A stretch of DNA of 38,261 nt, from assembly GCF_003248505.1 (NCBI RefSeq), contig NZ_QFOA01000026.1, forward strand, positions 1 to 38,261, written 5' to 3'. This document shows, piece after piece, positions 8,010-15,402 of this stretch. The stretch is from Sphingobium sp. (GTDB lineage: Bacteria; Pseudomonadota; Alphaproteobacteria; Sphingomonadales; Sphingomonadaceae). The position numbers and the translations under genes were made by a program. Under the pieces are notes generated by a model. That model did no database searches, had not been told where the DNA came from, and worked only from the letters and a program-made list of their open reading frames with translations. Each line of letters opens with the position of its first letter. Positions within the stretch are counted from its first letter, which is position 1.

Positions 8010-9944
8010 ATGAAAGGTCGGACCCTCATCCTGGCTATCAGCAGTGTAGCGCTCGCCCCGCAAGGCGGACAGGCGCAGGAAATGGAAGGGCGTGCGCGGG
8101 TCGCGGCGACAGCATCGCGGGCGAAGTCCAGCGACAGCGATGCGATCATAAGCAACTACGTCAATCCAGGCCTTGCCGGCGAGGCCATCAGCACAATCGA
8201 CAGCAGCGCGACTTTCACCACCCATCTTGCCTGTCAGAAGAGCGCAACGATGCTGGAGCTGCTGATCCAACCCGGCGCGACCGGTGACATCACGCATATG
8301 CGCATAGCGCGCGACAGCAATATCGACGGCATTTTCGATGAAAATCTGACCCTCCCTGTTCCCGTATCCGGCATCTGTGCAAACGGGATCATCTCCTGCG
8401 ACCCAGGAAGCTGGAACAACTGCAGGCCCTTCAAATGGGAGGTGGCGCCGGCCGGCAACCTCAAGCTTGGGGACGTGCCGCTGACCGAGCTTTCCGCCTG
8501 CTATTGCGTGAATGGAAGCTGCGGCAGCAATCTCGTGCTCGGCAACCTCGATTCTGTCCTCAAGGATCTGGGCGGCGGCATTGTCGGCGCGCTCACCACC
8601 GCCGATCCACGTATAGGCATAGCGCAAGCGAGCATCGAGGGCCCGGTCATACGCTATGTCGGCGCGCAGACGAATGCTTGCACCGACAGCCCTTCCGTAG
8701 GGGCAACGACATATGCAGCCAATCCCAACGCATTAGTAGGAGATGCAGCGGCAACTGCGCAGGGCAGCAGCATCTTTCAGGCCCTTGCAGGCTCATCAGC
8801 CGGCAGCGGCAAGGCGCAGGAAACGCGCGCATGCACCATCACCCGCGAGATCACCGTCTCCGATCCTAGCTTTGACGCTGTCATTGCGCGATCGGGCGGA
8901 CGTTCGACCGTCGCGATCAGCCCGACCGTGGCGCGCTTCCAGATGGGTTCGCCCGGTGAGAAGAGCTTAAGCGGCGGCCGCTGCACGATCTTCGAATTTC
9001 AGATGACCTTGACCGTCGGCGATCTTGCTCGTCTGCGCGCCCTGCGCCTTGCCCGCTATTATGCCGATGACTGGGCGCAAATCTATGTGGACGGAACGCT
9101 GGTCGCGTCGGGACCCAATAGCTGGACCGGAAGGGGCTTGCCGCCGGGCAATTGCGAGCAGGGCCGCATCTTCACGCGCACGCCTGCCACCGACCTCATG
9201 CCGTTCATGACCCCTGGCGCCCATGACATCCGCATGCGGGTCGCTGTAGCCGACGAAGGCGGCGCGCTTGCCGAGATCGAAGCTGAAATCGACGATAGCT
9301 GCAACGCCCAGGAGCGACTTGTGGATCTCTGCGCACCCTATGCGTCCGACCAGGATTGTCGGCTCGTCGCAGAAGAGGTCGACGGCGTCGAGACGGTACG
9401 CAATGGCGTCAATACTGGTCTTAAACCCTTGCCGCAAACCCGGCTCTTTGGGGCGGGCCAATGCAGCTATCAATATAGTCGCGACTTCTTCGAGCGCTCG
9501 CGTCGCTACGCCTGCCTCACTGAAAGCGCCGCGCTCAATGAGCCTGATCTCACGCGCAGCACCTATATTCTCGACAATAGCACGCAAAGCCTGATTGCCG
9601 ACAGGACCAGGTCCGCAGATGGCAGCATCACAACATCGAGCCGCCCATTTTCGATGCCTCAGCGGCCAGCCGTGCCGGCCTGCGAACCAATCTGCAAAAC
9701 GCGCGCGCCCAAGGCCAACAGCGATGTCGCCACAGACGGGGTCGTAGGCGCAAAGCAGAACAGCCCGATTGGCTGGGATATCTTCTACCACAGCTGCTCG
9801 GCCGATAATGTCTGTCCGCTTGGGGAACGTGAAGAGCTTGTCTCAGCCTGCGGCTGCCTTGATGATTTTCCCGAAGCTGCCGTGATGATGCAGACCCTGC
9901 GTCTCGCCGGTTCCGATCTTGCCTGCACTGCGGGGACGCCATGA
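8010..9944 (+). CDS. traN: TraN-like mating-pair stabilisation protein, first of two
   Basis: Secreted cysteine-rich protein of the TraN type, expected on the donor outer membrane to stabilise mating pairs. The ATG at 8010 gives 644 aa with a signal peptide ending near residue 24; a CAGGA motif lies 8-14 nt upstream. The protein carries many cysteines, a D-W-x-x-I-Y-V-D-G segment, and near the C-terminus a C-x-x-Q-Y-S-R-x-F block as seen in TraN proteins. Residues 102-111 form an acidic D-x-N-x-D-G loop. The frame stays open upstream to 7626, but that translation is not protein-like. It overlaps the second TraN-like gene by 4 nt. Confidence 0.8.
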   Translation: MKGRTLILAISSVALAPQGGQAQEMEGRARVAATASRAKSSDSDAIISNYVNPGLAGEAISTIDSSATFTTHLACQKSATMLELLIQPGATGDITHMRIARDSNIDGIFDENLTLPVPVSGICANGIISCDPGSWNNCRPFKWEVAPAGNLKLGDVPLTELSACYCVNGSCGSNLVLGNLDSVLKDLGGGIVGALTTADPRIGIAQASIEGPVIRYVGAQTNACTDSPSVGATTYAANPNALVGDAAATAQGSSIFQALAGSSAGSGKAQETRACTITREITVSDPSFDAVIARSGGRSTVAISPTVARFQMGSPGEKSLSGGRCTIFEFQMTLTVGDLARLRALRLARYYADDWAQIYVDGTLVASGPNSWTGRGLPPGNCEQGRIFTRTPATDLMPFMTPGAHDIRMRVAVADEGGALAEIEAEIDDSCNAQERLVDLCAPYASDQDCRLVAEEVDGVETVRNGVNTGLKPLPQTRLFGAGQCSYQYSRDFFERSRRYACLTESAALNEPDLTRSTYILDNSTQSLIADRTRSADGSITTSSRPFSMPQRPAVPACEPICKTRAPKANSDVATDGVVGAKQNSPIGWDIFYHSCSADNVCPLGEREELVSACGCLDDFPEAAVMMQTLRLAGSDLACTAGTP

Positions 9945-11029
9945 GGAAGCGTGACCTCATAGGATTGCTGAGCGTCGCGCTCATGGCGATCACTTTCCCA
10001 GGGCCGGCATGGGCGGCGCAGCTCTGCGCGGCAGATCTCAACGGCAATGGCGATGCAGCTGATGAGGGCGAACTGGCGAGCTGCCTCACTATGGCCGGCG
10101 GCGCCACCCAATGCCCGATCAGCCAGGTGCCTTGCGTGGCCGATGCCGCCGGCGCCTATAGCTGCCCGATGGGAGACCAGCATCTATGCCTGGTGCCCGC
10201 GGCAGGCGGCACGCCAACCTGCTCGCCCGTCGCCTGCGTCGATACCGCGCTCAATCCGCTCGAGGATGAAATTCTCGTCGATGACGCCGGCCCGGACAAT
10301 GACGGCCCGGTCGACGCTGACGGCAATTGTCTTGGCACGATCGAGATATTTGGCGGCCGCGCGCTGCGCTGCCGACCACCGGGCGCGAGCGTCACCTTCC
10401 AGAATTGCTGCAAGGACAGGGACAAGATCGTAAAGGACGGAATGGGCGGCTCGCTCAGTTCGATCACCACCAAGATCGCGATCGCCAAGGGCGTCTTCAC
10501 TGGCGCCAAAGCCGCCTATCTCGCCTTCAAGGCCGGCGCGAGCGCGGGTCAGGCGGCCAGTGCCGGCGCCAACGCCATCATCATCGGCCTCGATCCTACC
10601 TCGATCGCGATCAGCCTCGCCATAAACTTCATGATGGAAGTGCTGCTCGCCGGCTGTGATCAACAGGATATGGAGACCGGCATGCTGCGCGGCTCTGGCA
10701 TGTGCCATGAGGTCGGCAGCTACTGCTCCTCATCCATCCTTGGCGTCTGCATCCAGAAAGCGCGCAGCCATTGCTGCTTCAACACCAGGCTCGGCCGCAT
10801 CATCCAGGAGCAGGGTCGCCCACAGCTCAGCGCCTTCAACGCCATGGGCTGGGGTACGCCAAAGCAGCCCTATTGCCGCGGCTTTACCGCCGAAGAATTT
10901 CAGGCGCTCGACTTCAGCCGCATGGATCTGTCCGAATATTATGAGGAGATCGAGGCGCGCGCCCAATCTGAAATCCAGATCGATATGGAGGAGAAGGTCG
11001 ATGCCTATCTGCGCACCGTCAATCCCTGA
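9941..11029 (+). CDS. traN: TraN-like mating-pair stabilisation protein, second of two (conserved C-terminal TraN region)
   Basis: 362-aa secreted protein with its own signal peptide (cleavage near residue 25) and 19 cysteines. The C-terminal third is the conserved TraN end: C-H-E-V-G-S-Y-C, then the C-C-F-N motif, R-I-I-Q-E-Q-G-R-P-Q-L, and a C-R-G-F-T block. The separate signal peptide shows this is an independent gene, not a frameshifted tail of the preceding one. It starts in an ATGA overlap with the first TraN-like gene. The two probably act together in mating-pair formation. Confidence 0.85.
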   Translation: MRKRDLIGLLSVALMAITFPGPAWAAQLCAADLNGNGDAADEGELASCLTMAGGATQCPISQVPCVADAAGAYSCPMGDQHLCLVPAAGGTPTCSPVACVDTALNPLEDEILVDDAGPDNDGPVDADGNCLGTIEIFGGRALRCRPPGASVTFQNCCKDRDKIVKDGMGGSLSSITTKIAIAKGVFTGAKAAYLAFKAGASAGQAASAGANAIIIGLDPTSIAISLAINFMMEVLLAGCDQQDMETGMLRGSGMCHEVGSYCSSSILGVCIQKARSHCCFNTRLGRIIQEQGRPQLSAFNAMGWGTPKQPYCRGFTAEEFQALDFSRMDLSEYYEEIEARAQSEIQIDMEEKVDAYLRTVNP

Positions 11030-11864
11030 CGCCCCAATCGCGCCGCTCATCCTGGCGCTCGCCCTTCTTGCCCCGGGGTTCGGACAGGCAAGGGAGCCTC
11101 AACCGGGGGAAGAAGCATCCTTAGCCATGGAGCGGCTCCGCGGAGCAAAAGCCAGCGGGGCTTCAACCACCCACGCCGGGCCCAGCGCTATTCTTGCCCC
11201 CTCTCCTGCGCTCAAACGGCGCGCCTTCGACGCCATGGGCAAGCGCAAGACCGATCCTAGGATGGAGGCGCAGGCCCGCACCGCACAAGCCCGGGCAGCA
11301 AAAGCCCTTGGCGACGGGCAACAGGCCATGAGCGCTCGCCTCCATCAGGCATTGGGGCTGGCGCCGCCCGAAGGCGCGCCAGCGCCCATGCCCGCCTCTG
11401 GCAATGTGCCAGCCAGGGCCTGGGTGCCGCTGTTGTTTGCTTCCTCATCCATGCCGGTCGAGACCTTGCGCAGCTATGCCGGGCAGCTCGAACGTGTAGG
11501 CGGGGTGATCGCCTTTCGCGGCGTGCCTGGCGGTATTACGAAGATCGGCCCGATGGCAGAGCTCACGGCGCGGATGCTGCGCGTCGATCCGGGCTGCGAC
11601 GGCCCGGCCTGCACGATGCGCAATGTCCAGGTGGTGATCGATCCGATCCTGTTCCGCCAGCATGGCATAGCGCGCGTGCCGGCATTCGCCATGGTGCCGG
11701 GCGATCCGACCCAGCCCTATTGCGAACGCGAGGATGAGAGCGCGCCTCGTGCCGCCCATCTGGTCTTTGGCGATGCGGCGCTTTCGGGCCTGCTCGATGA
11801 ATATGGACGCCTCGGCGGCAAGGAGGAGGTGCGCGATGCTTCGGCTCGTCTGGCTGGCCGCTAA
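11001..11864 (+). CDS. trbC: TrbC, pilus assembly protein
   Basis: Type-F pilin assembly protein TrbC, periplasmic, partner of TraW. The ATG at 11001 is preceded by a GGAGGAGAAGG ribosome-binding site and gives 287 aa with a signal peptide ending around residue 30. A polar, alanine-rich helical stretch (about 40-115) is followed by the TrbC domain (about 130-270), with the pattern V-x-L-L-F-A-S-S-S-M-P near its start and conserved R-G and D-P-x-x-F segments. It overlaps traN by 29 nt. In F trbC precedes traN; here it follows. Confidence 0.85.
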   Translation: MPICAPSIPDAPIAPLILALALLAPGFGQAREPQPGEEASLAMERLRGAKASGASTTHAGPSAILAPSPALKRRAFDAMGKRKTDPRMEAQARTAQARAAKALGDGQQAMSARLHQALGLAPPEGAPAPMPASGNVPARAWVPLLFASSSMPVETLRSYAGQLERVGGVIAFRGVPGGITKIGPMAELTARMLRVDPGCDGPACTMRNVQVVIDPILFRQHGIARVPAFAMVPGDPTQPYCEREDESAPRAAHLVFGDAALSGLLDEYGRLGGKEEVRDASARLAGR

Positions 11865-12435
11865 GAGGCTTTTCCCTGGGCTCATGCGGCTCCCGCGCGA
11901 GGCAGCCGTCGCCCTGGGCGGCGCGGTCGGGAACCAGGGGGCTGCCCCTAAACGCTTCTGGCTCGCCCTTGGCATGATTGTTCCGCTGGCGACGATCACG
12001 TTGCAGGCGATCCCGGCTGTCACCATCGTCATGAGCCCCTCAATCGATGCCTGGGCGGTGCGGGCCGCGCCGGGCGCCATCCATAAGGGCGACCTCGTCA
12101 TGTTTGCGCTTTCCCATCCCCTCGCCGGACCGCGCCCCGTCAGCGTGACCAAGCGGGCGATGTGCATGGCCGGCGAGCGCCTGCGCGAGGTCGAACGCCA
12201 TTCGGTTTTCGACGGCAAGGTCACGAACAGCAGCTATTATTGCGGCGCCACATTGCTCGGCATCAGCCGCCCCATGGGCCGCAATGGCCAGCGCCTGGAG
12301 CGTCTGCACTGGGGCGATAATGTCATCCCGGCAGGCTTCATCTATGTGGGATCCGACCACCCACAGGGCTTCGACAGCCGATATTTCGGGCCGGTGCGGA
12401 TTGAGCGTCTGACCCGCATGGAGCGTGTGCTATGA
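11836..12435 (+). CDS. S26-family signal peptidase (TraF/TrhF-type pilin or transfer peptidase)
   Basis: Membrane-bound serine peptidase related to leader peptidases and RP4 TraF. The ATG at 11836 has AGGAGGAGGT 5 nt upstream and gives 199 aa. One hydrophobic segment (about 42-65) is followed by M-S-P-S-I, where Ser67 or Ser69 should be the nucleophile (the usual S-M is replaced). A G-D-x-V-M-F box (85-90) follows, then T-K-R with Lys106 as general base, and a C-terminal G-S-D-H-x-x-G-F-D-S-R-Y-F-G box typical of S26 enzymes. It overlaps trbC by 29 nt. A likely job is processing the conjugative pilin, as for TrhF in H-type plasmids. Confidence 0.85.
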   Translation: MLRLVWLAAKRLFPGLMRLPREAAVALGGAVGNQGAAPKRFWLALGMIVPLATITLQAIPAVTIVMSPSIDAWAVRAAPGAIHKGDLVMFALSHPLAGPRPVSVTKRAMCMAGERLREVERHSVFDGKVTNSSYYCGATLLGISRPMGRNGQRLERLHWGDNVIPAGFIYVGSDHPQGFDSRYFGPVRIERLTRMERVL

Positions 12436-13286
12436 TGTGGGGCCTTGCCTCTGCCGCGCTCGCCCTCGCGGCCTCCACGTCGTCGCCTGCCGCTGTGCCC
12501 GATGGCGGCCCCAAACTCGGCTATTGGTGGTATCTGCCCAAAGTCGCGGACAGCAGCGAAGCGGACGAGGAACAGCTGCCTGCCGCGCCTGTCATCCCGC
12601 CAATGACCGAGCTCGCCAAATGGAGCCCACCCCGGATCGCCAAACTCATTACCGAGCAGCGCGACTATGCCGCCACGGTGCTGACCGTCGATGCCGTTGC
12701 AGACTTCTGGCGGCTCCAGGACTTTGCGCGGCGCAAAGCCCGCGCCTTTGCCGGCGTCACGCAGCTCGCCATGCTGACCCACCCGGAACTGAGCGCACGC
12801 TCGGCCTATCCGGTGGTCGGCGACGCGCGCGACGCCATGGGCGCGCAGAGGGACGCAACGCGCCGCACTTATCTCCGGTCCAAGGGCGGTGAGTTTGCGC
12901 TCATCATGTTTTCGCGGGCAAGCTGCGGCTATTGCCGTGTCCAATGGCCGATCCTCCAGCGCTTTGCAGAGGAAATGGGTTGGCAGGTCAGCAGCCAGGA
13001 CCTTGATCGCAAGCCTGAGCTCTCCAGCCGCTTTGGCGTCGATGTGACGCCAACCACCATGGTGATCCGCCGCGGCTCGGCGCAGCGCATGGTGATCGCC
13101 AATGGCGTGGAGGCCTATCCCAATCTCATCCAGACCGCCTATCAGGCGGTGAAGCTCCTCTCGGGCGACATTCGCCCCGAGCAGTTTCTGACCGGCGCGG
13201 GCGAGGAGAATGGCTTTTTCGATGCCCTCGCCAATGGACCAGTCGCGGCCAGCGATCCGGCTGTGACCCAGGGCACGCAGCCGTGA
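12432..13286 (+). CDS. traF: TraF, thioredoxin-fold pilus assembly protein
   Basis: Periplasmic thioredoxin-like protein of the F-type assembly set, acting with TraH. The 284-aa product has a short hydrophobic N-terminus consistent with a signal peptide. A middle region with the TraF-type P-P-M-x-E-L-A-K-W segment follows, then a thioredoxin domain with an intact C165-G-Y-C168 redox pair and the cis-proline at T206-P207. F TraF lacks the CxxC, so this version may be redox-active. The start is ATGATG overlapping the peptidase stop. Confidence 0.9.
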   Translation: MMWGLASAALALAASTSSPAAVPDGGPKLGYWWYLPKVADSSEADEEQLPAAPVIPPMTELAKWSPPRIAKLITEQRDYAATVLTVDAVADFWRLQDFARRKARAFAGVTQLAMLTHPELSARSAYPVVGDARDAMGAQRDATRRTYLRSKGGEFALIMFSRASCGYCRVQWPILQRFAEEMGWQVSSQDLDRKPELSSRFGVDVTPTTMVIRRGSAQRMVIANGVEAYPNLIQTAYQAVKLLSGDIRPEQFLTGAGEENGFFDALANGPVAASDPAVTQGTQP

Positions 13287-13873
13287 AAGCGGCGCTCATG
13301 ACATGGGTTGTGGCAGCAACTGTAGGTGTCAGTTCGCTAATGGCTGCGGGACCGTCGAGCCGCGCCGACGCCGCGCGCGCCGCCGTCCATCCGGTCAATA
13401 CGCCGCAGGCCATGAAGATCTGGCTCGATCGCGTTCCACGCACCAGCGCCTATCCCCCTGATTTCGAGGCGACACTCAAAGGCCAGGGTCCGGCCTATGT
13501 GATCGAGATGAGCACGGCGCCGGGCTGCCTGCCATGCGGTGACCTCTGGACCAAGCTCGGCGCGCTGAAGACACGCTATGGCTGGGGCATCCGGACCATT
13601 TCAGCGCAGGAGGCGATGATCCGCTCGGGGCGCCTCGGCCTCCCCTGGGTCGGGCACCCGGTTGCATGGGTCCGGCCGCTCGCAGATCGCAATCGCATCA
13701 TTCCGGTGGCAATCGGCACCGATCATTCGGCCAACATCAACCGCAATCTCTATCTGGCGGCCAAAATGCAGACGGGCGTGCGCGTGGCTGTCGGGGTTCG
13801 CGCCATGTCCAAATTTACAGGGATTGTCGGCACGGCCGCGACCTCCCAATCCACCCATCGTCGGAAAGGCTGA
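13283..13873 (+). CDS. thioredoxin-fold transfer protein, TrbB-like
   Basis: 196-aa exported protein with a hydrophobic N-terminus (signal peptide ending near residue 22-28) and a C82-L-P-C85 redox motif in a thioredoxin-like context. The GTG at 13283 overlaps the traF stop as GTGA; an in-frame ATG at 13298 is an alternative start. In F the trbB gene in this neighbourhood encodes a disulfide isomerase, so by position and motif this is the probable counterpart, helping to fold the cysteine-rich TraU/TraN/TraH proteins. Similarity to TrbB is judged by architecture only. Confidence 0.72.
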   Translation: MKAALMTWVVAATVGVSSLMAAGPSSRADAARAAVHPVNTPQAMKIWLDRVPRTSAYPPDFEATLKGQGPAYVIEMSTAPGCLPCGDLWTKLGALKTRYGWGIRTISAQEAMIRSGRLGLPWVGHPVAWVRPLADRNRIIPVAIGTDHSANINRNLYLAAKMQTGVRVAVGVRAMSKFTGIVGTAATSQSTHRRKG

Positions 13874-13923
13874 GCAATGGCGGGCGCGGTCGATCTTTAT
13901 TCTTCATCCTGTCGGAGGCCGCC

Positions 13924-15387
13924 ATGCGCCATACCCTCTCCGCCCGCCTCTCGCGCCTGAACACAAAGGCGCTGTTCCACTGGTTTGTCACCTTCCTTAC
14001 GCTGTGCGCCGTTAGCTGCGGCATTACGCCTGCCCCCGCGCTCGCACAGAGCTGGGCGGAGCATTGGTTCGACAATGTTACTTATACGAGCCCTGGCAGT
14101 TTTGAGGACCAGACGCGCGGCTATGTGACCGCCGGCGGCATGTCGGGCCGGATCGACGTCCACAATGATTATCTGATGAGCCTGACACTGCCCAAGGTGA
14201 AAGCGGGCTGCGGCGGCATCGACATGTTTCTGGGTGGCATGTCGTTCCTTGATCCCGACTATCTGGTCGAGAAGCTCGAAAGCATTCTTCAGGCCGCCCC
14301 AGCGGTCGCCTTTCAATATCTTCTCGAAACGCTCGACGAGAAGATGGGGAATATAATCTCAAAGATGGAGGCGGCCACCAACTACCTCAATTCCATCCAG
14401 GTGAACGACTGTCGGCTCGCCAATCGCATGGTGCAGATCGCCAAGGGGGACGACAATATGTCCGGCATCATCGAGGAGATGACCGGCTATAAGTCCGTCA
14501 AGGAAGGCTATGCCAAAAGCTATCAGCAAAGCCGCGAGAAAATCCAGTCGAACGGCAATAATCCAACCGAGGATCTGCGTGACGCCCTCGCCAACTGTCC
14601 GGCTGAGGTGACCGACATCTTCCGGACGGGGTCCCTCCTCTCCCACGCCGCCGGCCGGGTGGGCGCGGCCGACTGGGCAGCCGTCATGCGCGCGCGTGTC
14701 GGCGACGTCTATATGCGCTGGGATGCGACCGACAAGGTGCCGCTCTTCTCTGCCATCCCGGCCTGCGCAGGCCAGGATAGCGAATCCTCGGACGATTTCC
14801 TGAGCGGCCGGGTCATGCGGCGCGCACTCAACATCCCCGCCACCGGCGCCGACTGCACGCGCGACGGCGCCAAGGGCGCGCTCACCCTCACCCGCGAGCG
14901 CATGACAGCGATCGCGGAGAAGATCCGCACGCGGGCGGCACTTACGACGGATGAGCGTCAGTTCGTGGCCAATGTCCGCACCCTCCCCGTCTACCGGATG
15001 CTCGAATGGGGGGTCCGGCAGGATGTGGTAGAGTCCGTCATCGCCGATACAGACGAACTGGTGGCGCTCACCCTTGCCTATCAGATGCTCAATGACCTTA
15101 CCCGCAGCATCGACTTTGCGCTCACCAACGCCGAGCGCGGCACTCAAGCGGCGGGCGCAGCGGACAGCGGCAACGCCAATATCTGCCAGACACGCATCCT
15201 CACCAAGGGGATAGAGCAGCTCGCCGACCTGCGCGAAGAGGTGCTGCGGCAGCGCGCGCAGATGCGCCAATCCTATATGGCGGCGCTGGGATCAGCGAAC
15301 CTCTCGACCAACTATGCCGGCCTCATCCGCCAGCGCGACCGGGACGCCCGCGACGCCGCCGGTACCGCCACCAACCGCAATCGCTAA
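13924..15387 (+). CDS. traH: TraH, pilus assembly protein
   Basis: Periplasmic/outer-membrane protein essential for F-type pilus assembly. The ATG at 13924 has GGAGG 5 nt upstream and gives 487 aa (family about 450-480). There is an N-terminal signal peptide (cleavage near residue 40). The conserved TraH block C-G-G-I-D-x-F-x-G-G-x-S-F is at about residues 95-110, followed by the long helical, coiled-coil-prone region. The preceding 50 nt carry no other gene. Confidence 0.94.
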   Translation: MRHTLSARLSRLNTKALFHWFVTFLTLCAVSCGITPAPALAQSWAEHWFDNVTYTSPGSFEDQTRGYVTAGGMSGRIDVHNDYLMSLTLPKVKAGCGGIDMFLGGMSFLDPDYLVEKLESILQAAPAVAFQYLLETLDEKMGNIISKMEAATNYLNSIQVNDCRLANRMVQIAKGDDNMSGIIEEMTGYKSVKEGYAKSYQQSREKIQSNGNNPTEDLRDALANCPAEVTDIFRTGSLLSHAAGRVGAADWAAVMRARVGDVYMRWDATDKVPLFSAIPACAGQDSESSDDFLSGRVMRRALNIPATGADCTRDGAKGALTLTRERMTAIAEKIRTRAALTTDERQFVANVRTLPVYRMLEWGVRQDVVESVIADTDELVALTLAYQMLNDLTRSIDFALTNAERGTQAAGAADSGNANICQTRILTKGIEQLADLREEVLRQRAQMRQSYMAALGSANLSTNYAGLIRQRDRDARDAAGTATNRNR

Positions 15388-15402
15388 GAGGGAGTCCTTC
15401 CC

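Noticed and set aside
14359..15270. 303-codon open frame antisense to traH
   Set aside because: Shadow of traH in GC-rich DNA, with no recognisable motif or start signal.
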